Assembly: GCF_003479425.1 (NCBI RefSeq)
Contig: NZ_QUHC01000007.1
Span: 62,001 to 126,000 of the forward strand
DNA from: Odoribacter sp. AF15-53
GTDB lineage: Bacteria > Bacteroidota > Bacteroidia > Bacteroidales > Marinifilaceae
DNA length: 64,000 nt
Reading direction: 5' to 3'
The position numbers and the translations under genes were made by a program. Shown here piece after piece: positions 17,192 to 25,893 of this stretch. Each line of letters begins with the position of its first letter. Position 1 is the first letter of the stretch. Below the pieces are notes generated by a model. That model made no database searches. It saw only the letters and a list, made by a program, of their open reading frames with translations, and had not been told where the DNA came from.

Positions 17192-20100
17192 ATGAAAAAA
17201 AAATGTAACTCGAGTGGTCTTATGCGAATAAGGCTGCGAAAAATGTTATTAATTATGAAATTTTTGTGTCTTTTCGTCTTGCTTTCGGTTTCTGTGTCTG
17301 CGGCAAGTTATTCGCAAAATGCGAGATTTTCCCTTTCGTTGGAGAATGTCGCTTTGACAGATATCTTTTCGACGATACGAAAAAGTAGTGAATTCACGTT
17401 TATCTATAATATGGATGATGTGAGAAATATCCGGGTGAAATCACTTCATGTTCAAAAAGCTACCGTTCAGGAAATTCTGGATGAGGTGCTTCGGAATACC
17501 GGGTTTGTTTACCAGATTGAAGATCACGTGATCGTGATTCAACCACAGGACACGAAGGAGAAAAAGAATTCCGTGACCGTGCAAGGATGGGTGCGTGATA
17601 AGCAAAAAGTGCCACTTCCGGGCGTGACGGTGAGAATGGTGGGCGTGAGTCTCGGTACGGCAACGAATGCCAGGGGATGGTTTTCTATTGATTTGCCCGT
17701 GTTGAAAGGGAAGTTGGAATTTTCTTTCGTGGGATACAAGAAGCAGCAAGTCGAATTCTCTGAAAAGACGGATACTTTACAGATCGTGTTGGAGGAGGAT
17801 TTGCAGCAGGTGGAAGAGGTCGTTGTGACAGGGATTTTCAACAAGCCGAAGGAGAGTTTCACGGGGGCGGTAACTTCCGTAACAAAAGAGGATTTGAAGG
17901 TAAATTTTTCACGAAATTTAATTCAGACATTGGCCAATATTGATGCTAGTTTATTGATCGTTCAGAATAACGAAATGGGGTCGGATCCGAATACACTACC
18001 CGAGATTCAATTGCGTGGGGCATCCACGATGTTGGATATTTCTGACTTGGAGAATCAGAAAAAACGTCCGGAATATAATCAACCGTTGTTTATCATGGAT
18101 GGTTTCGAGGTAGATTTGGAGCGAGTGATGGATTTAAATCAAAATGATATAGAGAGTATTACTATATTGAAAGATGCGAGTGCTACTTCTTTGTATGGAT
18201 CTCGTGGAGCTAATGGTGTAATTATTATTACAACGACTTTAGCGAGTGCCGGGGCTTTAACCGTGTCCTACGAAGGACGTTTGAATCTTCAAATTCCGGA
18301 TTTTAGCACGTATGATAACCTGATGACAGCTGCAGAGAAATTTGAAGTGGAGAAATTATATGGCGTGTGGGATAATTTGAGTTCGAATTTACCGAATGGA
18401 CAAAAGTATGAAGATGCTTATAAAGAGATAGAAGCGGCTATTGCTGATGGGTTAAATTACAATTGGCTGAAAGTACCAACGCGTACAGGTGTTGGGCAGA
18501 ATCACGCTTTGCGTTTTATGGGTAGTCAAGAAAGTTGGAATTATGCGTTGAGTTTGTCGTACGATGATACCAAAGGTTCAATGAAAGAATCTGATCGTAA
18601 AAATTTCAATGGGATGATGCAATTGGGATGGCGTAATGATAAGTGGAACGTGCGACAGAGTCTTTCCGTTGGTATCAACAAGAGTCAGGATTCTCCTTAT
18701 GGCCAATTTTCCTATTATGTACAGATGAATCGATATTGGGAGCCGTATGATGAGAACGGGAAGCCGGTGGACAGTTTTTATCATCCTACGAGTAATTATG
18801 CTATTGATAATCCGTTATATGATCATGCCGTTGGGGTGTGGAATAAAACGAAATATACAAACTTGCGTAGTAATACGATGGTTGACTTTATTATCACTCC
18901 ACATTTGAAAGCAACGGCAACATTAGGATTAAATCGTAAGAGTAAAACTGCTGATTCTTTTATTCCACCAGAACATACGAGATTTCAGTACGTGACGGAT
19001 ATTGAGAAAAAGGGATCTTTTGCCCGTGGTGAGAGTGAAGAGACTATGTGGCAGGGACGTTTTGCATTGAATTATAATGATATTTTTCGGGAAAAGCATA
19101 TGGTAACATTGGGAGCTAGTGCAGAATTAAGCGAGACAACCACGGATGACATCCAGTGGAGTGCGGTTGGGTATATTTCTTCTAATGTAAGTCATCCGGG
19201 AATGTCGATGTCCTATCCGAGTACGGGTGGAACTAGTGGAAGTGAAAGTACTGTACGTAGAGCATCCTTGATCGCTACCGCCAACTATTATTACGATCAA
19301 CGTTATTTTATGGATTTATCTATTAATTATAATGGAGCTTCCTCTTTTGGTAAAAATAACCGATTCCAATATTTCTATTCTCTAGGGGCAGGATGGGTCG
19401 TTAGTAATGAGACGTTTGTGAAAGAACATTTGCCTTTTCTTGATGAGATGCGTCTCCGTTATTCTTTTGGGGTAACGGGAAATATGTTTGTTTCACCAGA
19501 AAAATCTTTGGAAGTTTTCGACAGAAATTCATCTTATACTTATTTGGGTGGTATCGCTTGGAGTTTGAATCAGTTTGCAAATCCGGAGTTGGAACAACAG
19601 AATACCTATCAACATAATGCCGGTTTGGATTTGAAATTATTCAATAGTCGTATAACGGTTTCATTAAATTATTACAATTATTTAACCAATAATACCTTGA
19701 CAGATATGAATTTACCAATCTCTCATGGTTTTGAGCGTATTATAGGAAATGTCGGGAAGATTCGAAATGAGGGATTGGATGGAAATATAAACGTGGGGTT
19801 ATATCGTGATACAGAGAAAAAGGTAAACTGGACATTGAATGCGTCTTTCTCCAAACGGAAAAATACAGTGGTGAAATTGTCTGAAGGTTTCAAAGAACGG
19901 ATTAGTATGCATAACAGATCAATGTCAACGAATACTGATTTTATAAAATATCAAGAAGGACGTTCCTTGGATGCTATTTATGGTTTGCGTACGGTGGGAG
20001 TTGATCCCACGTCAGGACAACGTGTTTTTTTGAAAAAGGATGGAGTCACCACTACTTTAGATCAGAATGCAGATGATCTGGTTTATTTGGGAGATCATCA

Positions 20101-20563
20101 ACCGAAGTTGAACGGAACTTTTAGTACTTCATTTTATTATGGTGGTTTTAACTTTACCATCGGATTTGGGGTGAGATGGGGAGGAAAAGCTATAAACCAG
20201 ACGGAAATGTCCAAGGGGGAGAATGCGGGATTAACGTATAATCTGGATCGTCGAATGACGAAGTATAGTTGGAAACAGGTTGGTGATCAAGCTCGTTATA
20301 AAAATAAATACGGTGATTATGGAAAGTTAAGCACATATACATGTGACGCTTTTGTACATAAGGATAATGTTTTTAGTTGTAATAATATCAATCTTACCTA
20401 TATGTTCTCGCAGGATTGGTTTAAAAGAGCTACGGGATTACAAAGTTTGTCGATCTCGGCTTATTTGTCGGATATCTTCTATTTTTCAACTATAGAACGG
20501 GAAAGAGGAACCAGTTATCCATTCTCCATTAATCCTAATTTTTCAATTTCATGTACATTTTAA
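17192..20563 (+). CDS. SusC/RagA TonB-dependent transporter with STN domain, locus 2
   Basis: 1123 residues. Signal peptide to about 42 (SVSAASYSQ), STN about 45-117, carboxypeptidase-regulatory-like domain about 128-205, plug from about 210 (EEVVVTGIFN) with TILKDASATSLYGSRGANG, and a barrel ending in SISCTF. By eye the coding sequence, from about 18 kb on, is more AT-rich than the SusC genes of loci 1, 3 and 4, which may reflect a different origin. Ligand unknown. It signals through its STN domain to the FecR at 15942. Confidence 0.94.
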   Translation: MKKKCNSSGLMRIRLRKMLLIMKFLCLFVLLSVSVSAASYSQNARFSLSLENVALTDIFSTIRKSSEFTFIYNMDDVRNIRVKSLHVQKATVQEILDEVLRNTGFVYQIEDHVIVIQPQDTKEKKNSVTVQGWVRDKQKVPLPGVTVRMVGVSLGTATNARGWFSIDLPVLKGKLEFSFVGYKKQQVEFSEKTDTLQIVLEEDLQQVEEVVVTGIFNKPKESFTGAVTSVTKEDLKVNFSRNLIQTLANIDASLLIVQNNEMGSDPNTLPEIQLRGASTMLDISDLENQKKRPEYNQPLFIMDGFEVDLERVMDLNQNDIESITILKDASATSLYGSRGANGVIIITTTLASAGALTVSYEGRLNLQIPDFSTYDNLMTAAEKFEVEKLYGVWDNLSSNLPNGQKYEDAYKEIEAAIADGLNYNWLKVPTRTGVGQNHALRFMGSQESWNYALSLSYDDTKGSMKESDRKNFNGMMQLGWRNDKWNVRQSLSVGINKSQDSPYGQFSYYVQMNRYWEPYDENGKPVDSFYHPTSNYAIDNPLYDHAVGVWNKTKYTNLRSNTMVDFIITPHLKATATLGLNRKSKTADSFIPPEHTRFQYVTDIEKKGSFARGESEETMWQGRFALNYNDIFREKHMVTLGASAELSETTTDDIQWSAVGYISSNVSHPGMSMSYPSTGGTSGSESTVRRASLIATANYYYDQRYFMDLSINYNGASSFGKNNRFQYFYSLGAGWVVSNETFVKEHLPFLDEMRLRYSFGVTGNMFVSPEKSLEVFDRNSSYTYLGGIAWSLNQFANPELEQQNTYQHNAGLDLKLFNSRITVSLNYYNYLTNNTLTDMNLPISHGFERIIGNVGKIRNEGLDGNINVGLYRDTEKKVNWTLNASFSKRKNTVVKLSEGFKERISMHNRSMSTNTDFIKYQEGRSLDAIYGLRTVGVDPTSGQRVFLKKDGVTTTLDQNADDLVYLGDHQPKLNGTFSTSFYYGGFNFTIGFGVRWGGKAINQTEMSKGENAGLTYNLDRRMTKYSWKQVGDQARYKNKYGDYGKLSTYTCDAFVHKDNVFSCNNINLTYMFSQDWFKRATGLQSLSISAYLSDIFYFSTIERERGTSYPFSINPNFSISCTF

Positions 20564-20574
20564 AAAACAACGTT

Positions 20575-22050
20575 ATGATGAAAAAGTTTATGTATACAAT
20601 GGGTCTGGGAGTAACGATGATGATGAGTGCCTGCACGGATTGGTTAACCGTGCAACCGGAAACTTCCATGACAGCGGAGACGTTATTTCAAACGGACAAT
20701 GGGGTAAAATATGGATTAAATGGTGCATATTTACTTGCGAGCCAGACTGTTTATGGGCCTTCCGGATATTTCGGGGGAAACAGTATTGTTGAGAATATGG
20801 CTAACACGTATCTTTATGCTATAAATACGGATGGTTATAATTGGGCCAATCATACTTATGAACAAACGGATTCCCAAAAGACGGTAAATGGATATACTTT
20901 TCAATATCCGTATAAAATTATCGCTAATTTGAATTCTTTGCTAAAAGAAATGGCTCCTAATCGAGATGAGATAACTCCGGAAGTATATAGCATGGTACGT
21001 GGCGAAGCTTTCGCATTACGTGCTTGTTGTCATTTCGATTTGTTACGAACGTATGGTCCAGTTCCTTCGAAAGTGGAGGCGGGGAAAAAGTATTTGCCTT
21101 ATGTACGGGTAAATGATGCAGGAAATTATGAATATCATACTTTTGACCAATTTATGGAATACGTGCAGGCGGATTTGGATAGTGCCGAGTTTTTATTGGA
21201 GAAGTATGATCCTGTTTTAACGACAAATATTTCTTATACAGAATCTTCGTATTCTACGTGGTCTTACCGTAAGAGCCGCATGAATTATTATGGCGTGTTG
21301 GGATTGCAAGCTCGTGTGGCATTGTGGCTTGGAGATAAAGAAGAAGCATTGCGTTATGCTCAATTGGTTAAGGAAGCTAAGGATTCACAAGAGTCGTGGG
21401 CTCAATTACAATTCAAATTAACAACTCCAAGTGATGATGTGAATAGTTTTTATACTACCGATTTGTCGCATTATTCAGAGCATATTTGTGGTGTGAAATG
21501 TGAGACATTTGATTTTAGTAGTTCGGCGTGGGCTAGAGCGACCTTGTCGAATGAGCCAGATTTTGGAAAAGTGTTATATGGTGAAAATTATAAGGATGAT
21601 TTACGTTACCAACATTTTTGGAGAACTGGATCTGGAACATGGTATGCACCGGATGGAAGTATTTTGCCTGAATATAATGTGCAGAGCATCACGATTAATA
21701 AATATAGCCAGTTTTTAGCAAATTCAACAAACAGTTGTAAGGATAACTTCCCGATCATGCGTCTTCCTGAAATTTATTTCATTATCATGGAGTGTGGTAC
21801 GTTGGAGGAAGCCAATACCCTTTATCAAGAATATTGTGCTGCTCGTAATATAGAGTATGTTGCATTAACGGAGAGTGATCGTCAAGAACGCATTATATTG
21901 GAAAGTATTCGGGAGTATGTGGGTGAAGGACAAAACTTCTTCACATATAAACGAAATAACGTGAAACGTATGATTGGTGCTGTAACAGATTGTTCTGATA
22001 ATCAATATATCGTGCCTATTCCGGAAGCAGAGTATTTAGATGTAAAATAG
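20575..22050 (+). CDS. RagB/SusD family surface lipoprotein, locus 2
   Basis: 491-residue partner of the SusC at 17192. I use ATG 20575: it gives a standard lipoprotein signal ending in MMSAC (Cys20) followed by TDWLTVQPE. A longer in-frame start at 20551 would overlap susC and add a non-signal prefix. Family segments include FALRACCHFDLLRTYGP and EYVGEGQNFFTYKRN. AT-rich like its susC neighbour. Confidence 0.92.
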   Translation: MMKKFMYTMGLGVTMMMSACTDWLTVQPETSMTAETLFQTDNGVKYGLNGAYLLASQTVYGPSGYFGGNSIVENMANTYLYAINTDGYNWANHTYEQTDSQKTVNGYTFQYPYKIIANLNSLLKEMAPNRDEITPEVYSMVRGEAFALRACCHFDLLRTYGPVPSKVEAGKKYLPYVRVNDAGNYEYHTFDQFMEYVQADLDSAEFLLEKYDPVLTTNISYTESSYSTWSYRKSRMNYYGVLGLQARVALWLGDKEEALRYAQLVKEAKDSQESWAQLQFKLTTPSDDVNSFYTTDLSHYSEHICGVKCETFDFSSSAWARATLSNEPDFGKVLYGENYKDDLRYQHFWRTGSGTWYAPDGSILPEYNVQSITINKYSQFLANSTNSCKDNFPIMRLPEIYFIIMECGTLEEANTLYQEYCAARNIEYVALTESDRQERIILESIREYVGEGQNFFTYKRNNVKRMIGAVTDCSDNQYIVPIPEAEYLDVK

Positions 22051-22057
22051 TAAAATT

Positions 22058-22624
22058 ATGAAGAATATAATAATAATGATATGTTGTGCATGTTTCTTGT
22101 TGGGAGCATGTGATAAAGCGGAAGTTCCTTCTATTTATGCCGGACCGAATGGAATTAATTTCTATTATGACCAAGAGGGGCCTTATGATGCCGATCCTTA
22201 CCCTAATTCAAATAAGGAGGGATCTTTGTCATCTTCCCAACCGACAGATACTCTGTGGTTCAAGATTTTGGTGATGGGGAATGTAAGTGATAAAGAACGA
22301 AAGTTTTCGTTAAAACAGAGTGAGCTTTCAGCTTCGGATAGTCTCCATTATTATACGGGATTGACTCCTCAAGTGGAAGTGGCCGTACCCGGTGTAAATT
22401 ATGTGGCTTTTGATGATCCTCGGATGGAGCAATATTACGTGATTCCTCCTCATACGTCGGAGTTATTGGTTCCGGTGATTTTGTTGCGGGATCCGAATGC
22501 CGTGTTCGTTTCCTTCAGTATAAAGTATAGATTACATTTTGAGATAGTTCCGAATGATGAGGTGAAAATTTTGGATTCAAGATTTTATAGAGGAACTGCT
22601 AAATTTACACAGTGGAATTGGTAA
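22058..22624 (+). CDS. Short DUF4843-type lipoprotein, locus 2
   Basis: 188 residues, lipobox LLGAC (Cys18). The body (for example VSDKERKFSLKQSEL, PGVNYVAFDD and the FEIVPNDEVKI segment) aligns by eye with the first ~150 residues of the DUF4843 proteins in loci 1 and 3, but it stops at TAKFTQWNW and lacks their last ~50 residues. No PKD-like gene follows. Located 7 bp after susD. A strong terminator lies just downstream, so the thioredoxin genes of this locus are a separate or read-through unit. Confidence 0.75.
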   Translation: MKNIIIMICCACFLLGACDKAEVPSIYAGPNGINFYYDQEGPYDADPYPNSNKEGSLSSSQPTDTLWFKILVMGNVSDKERKFSLKQSELSASDSLHYYTGLTPQVEVAVPGVNYVAFDDPRMEQYYVIPPHTSELLVPVILLRDPNAVFVSFSIKYRLHFEIVPNDEVKILDSRFYRGTAKFTQWNW

Positions 22625-22631
22625 TATAAGT

Positions 22632-22665
22632 TTTGGAAGCGTAAAACTACGCTTCCAAACATTAT
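22632..22665 (+). terminator. Terminator after DUF4843 gene, locus 2
   Basis: Perfect 12-bp stem TTTGGAAGCGTA (22632-22643) / TACGCTTCCAAA (22648-22659) with a 4-nt loop, followed by a moderately T-rich stretch. Confidence 0.75.
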
Positions 22666-22829
22666 TGTTTATTTTCTATCTATGATATCCTTATTCACAT
22701 AAACTGAATTAATACGAGATGCTTTAATAAGGTGTGGAGCGAACAAGTAAGAAATACCATGTTAAAGGTCTGTTTGAAGAATTTTGTGAATGTGGTGATT
22801 CCGAATTTATAAAGAGGTTTGTAAAATCT

Positions 22830-22887
22830 ATAAGGTTTATAAAGTTCATAAAGTTGGGCTGGTAAGGTCGATTTATGGACTTTAAGG
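22830..22887 (+). repeat. 9-bp tandem array with inverted copy (ATAARGTYY type)
   Basis: Three 9-bp units, ATAAGGTTT, ATAAAGTTC, ATAAAGTTG (22830-22856), are followed by an inverted-type copy (TTTATGGACTTTAAGG) at 22872-22887. It fills much of the ~300-bp gap before the thioredoxin gene. No gene is seen in 22625-22923. Confidence 0.7.
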
Positions 22888-22923
22888 AGATGTATTGTAT
22901 ATTATTTAATTAAAAATGAAGAA

Positions 22924-24012
22924 ATGAAAAAGTTTGTATTGTTATTTTTCTGTATGTTTTTAATGGTACGCTTGTTTGCACAGACGAATTTTCGAGAGTT
23001 GAATCTGGCGAAAGCTTTGGAGAGTGCAAATAGCGAGGGAAAGATGGTGTTGGTGGATTGTTACACTTCGTGGTGCGGACCATGTAAGATAATGGCTTCA
23101 AAAATATTGCCGCAGAAAGAAGTGGGAGATTTCTTGAACGAGCGGTTTGTGTGTGTGAAGTATGACATGGAGAAAGGGGAAGGGCCTGAAATAGCGAAAA
23201 AGTATGGCGTGGAGGCTTATCCGACATTTTTGTTATTGAGGGCCGACGGGACCTTGATACAACCGCTTGTTGGAATGACTTCAACGGGAGAAGAGTTTGT
23301 TTACAAGGTGAAACTTGCGTTAGGAGATATCTCGACGGTGAAGATGGATTCGTTGTACGCTAGCGGGAATCGGATGACCCGTTTTGTGCTGTCGTATTTG
23401 AAGGCTTTGCAGGCGACAAAGCAATTCGATAAAGCTCGGACTGTTTCGAACGAGCTGGTGAAGTCTTTGAATGATAGTCAGAAGGCGTATGTTACTTATT
23501 GGTTTATTTATGAGGATATTAATATTTCGCCAATCGGTTCGGAAAACATGGAGTATTTGTTAGAACATGTGGATAATTTCCGAAAAGGCGTGGGCGTGGA
23601 GCCCGTGAATGCGAAATTGGCAGCATTATTTGAAACACGGTTGGAGGATATTCTTCGTGGGCGAAACAAAAATGCCTCGTTGACAGAAGTGGAGAAGATT
23701 GGGCAACAATTGGAAGCGTGTAACTTACCGGGAAGGGAAGATTTGTCGGATTACGTGGTTTTGGCGAAAGCCATGATCACGAAGGATGCCGGGCAGGCAT
23801 TGCCCGTGTGCAAGAAATTGTTTATCCCGATGTCTGACGAGAAGTTGGCTTATTTGTATTTTCACCCGATACTGACGTTGAAGGGGAAATGGAGCGATGC
23901 TCATAAGAAGGAGTTGGACAAGATGTCAAAAGAATTGTCCAAACGGGTAAAGAATGTGGTGTTGAAGGATGGTCTACTGAACTTCGCTAATGCGATGATT
24001 CCGAATTTGTAG
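22924..24012 (+). CDS. Thioredoxin-family protein (CGPC) with long C-terminal extension, locus 2
   Basis: 362 residues: signal peptide (to about FAQ20), thioredoxin domain with TSWCGPCK (cysteines 51 and 54) and cis-Pro in AYPTFL, then a helical ~230-residue extension. The active site is at exactly the same residue numbers as in the protein at 11639, and long stretches agree (VDCYTSWCGPCK, DMEKGEGPE), so the two are counterparts. Probably periplasmic. It is separated from the SusCD operon by a terminator and repeats. Confidence 0.86.
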   Translation: MKKFVLLFFCMFLMVRLFAQTNFRELNLAKALESANSEGKMVLVDCYTSWCGPCKIMASKILPQKEVGDFLNERFVCVKYDMEKGEGPEIAKKYGVEAYPTFLLLRADGTLIQPLVGMTSTGEEFVYKVKLALGDISTVKMDSLYASGNRMTRFVLSYLKALQATKQFDKARTVSNELVKSLNDSQKAYVTYWFIYEDINISPIGSENMEYLLEHVDNFRKGVGVEPVNAKLAALFETRLEDILRGRNKNASLTEVEKIGQQLEACNLPGREDLSDYVVLAKAMITKDAGQALPVCKKLFIPMSDEKLAYLYFHPILTLKGKWSDAHKKELDKMSKELSKRVKNVVLKDGLLNFANAMIPNL

Positions 24013-24017
24013 AGATT

Positions 24018-24078
24018 ATAAAGTTCATGAAGTCCATAAGGTCGGGACGAAAAGTTCGAGAGGCCTTATGGACTTTAT
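24018..24078 (+). repeat. 9-bp tandem array with inverted copy
   Basis: ATAAAGTTC, ATGAAGTCC, ATAAGGTCG (24018-24044), then an inverted copy CCTTATGGACTTTAT (24064-24078); together they can form a long hairpin. The ATG at 24068 lies inside the inverted copy and is therefore an unlikely start. Confidence 0.7.
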
Positions 24079-24091
24079 CAAATTGTTTCGT

Positions 24092-24625
24092 ATGAAGAAA
24101 ATATTGTTTGTTTTGGTTGTTGTGATCTGTGAGTTACTTCCCTTTTGGGGAGGGGGGCAAGAGGTAAAAAAGAGTGAGGACGGGGCGAGAGTGACCGTAT
24201 TGAAAAAAGGTGATCTTTGTCCGGAGTTTGTTTTTAAAGATATGCAGGGAGAAGAGGTTACCTTGAAACAGTTTCGAGGAAAGTATGTGGTGATAGATGT
24301 CTGGGCTTCGTGGTGTTACCCATGCAAGCGGGAATTTCCGAATTTGAAAAGGTTGGAGGAAAAGTACAAGGGGAAGAATATTGTATTCGTGAGTATATCT
24401 TGTGACCAGTCGGAGAGGAGATGGCAAAATGAACTCGGTTTCTTGCGAGATAAACTTATCAGACAATGGTGGGCGGAGGATGGCGATTTTATGAAAGCGT
24501 TTCAGATCGTAGCGATTCCTCGCTTGATATTGTTGGACAAGAAAGGGCAGGTGATAGATTTTAGTTTGCCGCAACCTTCAGATGCGAAATTTGAGAAAAT
24601 ATTGAATAAATTGAAAGGATTGTAG
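24092..24625 (+). CDS. TlpA-like thiol-disulfide protein (CYPC), locus 2
   Basis: 177 residues from ATG 24092, which gives a normal signal peptide (MKKILFVLVVVICELL); the upstream ATG 24068 is part of a repeat. A single thioredoxin domain has WASWCYPCKRE (cysteines 75 and 78) and cis-Pro in VAIPRLIL. No DUF4369. A compact, TlpA/ResA-type periplasmic reductase. Six bases separate it from the next gene. Confidence 0.87.
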   Translation: MKKILFVLVVVICELLPFWGGGQEVKKSEDGARVTVLKKGDLCPEFVFKDMQGEEVTLKQFRGKYVVIDVWASWCYPCKREFPNLKRLEEKYKGKNIVFVSISCDQSERRWQNELGFLRDKLIRQWWAEDGDFMKAFQIVAIPRLILLDKKGQVIDFSLPQPSDAKFEKILNKLKGL

Positions 24626-24630
24626 GATAT

Positions 24631-25797
24631 ATGATTTTTGATAAAATAAAAATAGGGGTAATTTGTAGTCTACTTTTGTGTGGTTGTAACCGGTTTGCAC
24701 GAGAAGGAGAGTTCACGTTAACGGTCACGATGTCGGAAACAGATCCTAGGAATAAACTTTATTTGTTTTACAAGGGAGAGAATGATAGTGCCCGGGTGGA
24801 TTCAGCTGTTTACGAGGAGGGCAAATTCATGTTGAAAGGACGTGTCGCTTATCCGCAACGGGCGGTGATGCGAGTTATGTGGGGGGATCAACGACAGCCG
24901 GAGGCTTTTGAAGATGGGGTGGATTATACAAATGATGCGATATTCGTGTTTCTCGAAAAAGGAGAGATACGGGTTGCCGCAAATAAGACGTTGAGGGGAG
25001 CCGTGGTGAGCGGAACTCCTTCGAATAATGATTTTCAGGTTTACACGGATAGTATTCGGTTTTATCGTGATTGGTTGGATGACTATCGCGAGAGATTCGG
25101 GAAAGCTTACCGGGATCGGGACGGGGAGGCATTAGATAGTTTGAACAAGGAAAATATAGTTGTCAAGAAAAAAAAGTTTGAGGTAGAGAAGAAATATTTT
25201 GATTGTCACCCAGGATCTCTCGTGTCGTTGGATTGGTTAGTAAGGAGTTATAATATAGCCCGGGAGAAGTCAACGATTCTTCCTTTATTTGAATCGTTGA
25301 GTGAACAGGTAAAAAATTCGATACCGGGGAGAAAGTATAAGGAATTATTGTGTACGACTTTATCCGTCGAGCCGGGTAATCTGGCTCCCGATTTCACGGC
25401 GGAGGACGTGATGGGAAAAAACGTCATGTTAAGTTCTTTTCGGGGACAATATGTGTTACTGGATTTTTGGGCCTCGTGGTGCGGACCTTGTCGTCGAGAG
25501 AACGTGAACGTGTTGAGGGTGTACGAGCGTTTTAAAGAGAAAGGTTTTGCGGTCGTGGGGTATTCTTTGGATTCTTCCGAGAAATCGTGGCAGAATGCCG
25601 TGAAACAAGATTCGTTGCCGTGGGTACAATTGTCGGGATTGGGTGTTGTTTGTGTTGATGTGGCTAAATTGTACGGGGTGAGCGCCATACCTAGTAATTT
25701 CTTGATTGATCCGGAAGGAAAAATTCTTGCCGTAGATTTGAGAGGAGAAGAGTTGGAAAAGGCGTTGGAACAAGTTCTTGAATCAAGGGAGTGGTAG
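24631..25797 (+). CDS. TlpA-like thiol-disulfide lipoprotein with DUF4369 (CGPC), locus 2
   Basis: 388 residues; lipobox LLCGC (Cys19). DUF4369 covers about 25-130, a helical, Lys-rich linker 135-245, and the TlpA domain about 248-388 with WASWCGPCRRE (cysteines 284 and 287) and cis-Pro in SAIPSNFL. Same plan as the proteins at 10496, 12739 and 52027 but with the standard CGPC motif. It belongs to the short run of thiol-redox genes at the end of locus 2. Confidence 0.88.
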   Translation: MIFDKIKIGVICSLLLCGCNRFAREGEFTLTVTMSETDPRNKLYLFYKGENDSARVDSAVYEEGKFMLKGRVAYPQRAVMRVMWGDQRQPEAFEDGVDYTNDAIFVFLEKGEIRVAANKTLRGAVVSGTPSNNDFQVYTDSIRFYRDWLDDYRERFGKAYRDRDGEALDSLNKENIVVKKKKFEVEKKYFDCHPGSLVSLDWLVRSYNIAREKSTILPLFESLSEQVKNSIPGRKYKELLCTTLSVEPGNLAPDFTAEDVMGKNVMLSSFRGQYVLLDFWASWCGPCRRENVNVLRVYERFKEKGFAVVGYSLDSSEKSWQNAVKQDSLPWVQLSGLGVVCVDVAKLYGVSAIPSNFLIDPEGKILAVDLRGEELEKALEQVLESREW

Positions 25798-25859
25798 AAT
25801 GTTGGAAAATAAGAGAAATTTTTGGCACGTGGTGATACCTCTTTTTGCTTTTTGAAATG

Positions 25860-25871
25860 TCATACGTATGA
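25860..25871. other. 12-bp perfect palindrome before protease gene
   Basis: TCATACGTATGA, 22 bp upstream of the ATG at 25894. It could be an operator; a chance palindrome cannot be excluded. Confidence 0.25.
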
Positions 25872-25893
25872 ATAACAGAATTAAATTAAAATT

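Noticed and set aside
24068..24091. Upstream ATG for the CYPC TlpA-like gene
   Set aside because: It lies inside the inverted 9-bp repeat; the ATG at 24092 begins a proper signal peptide.
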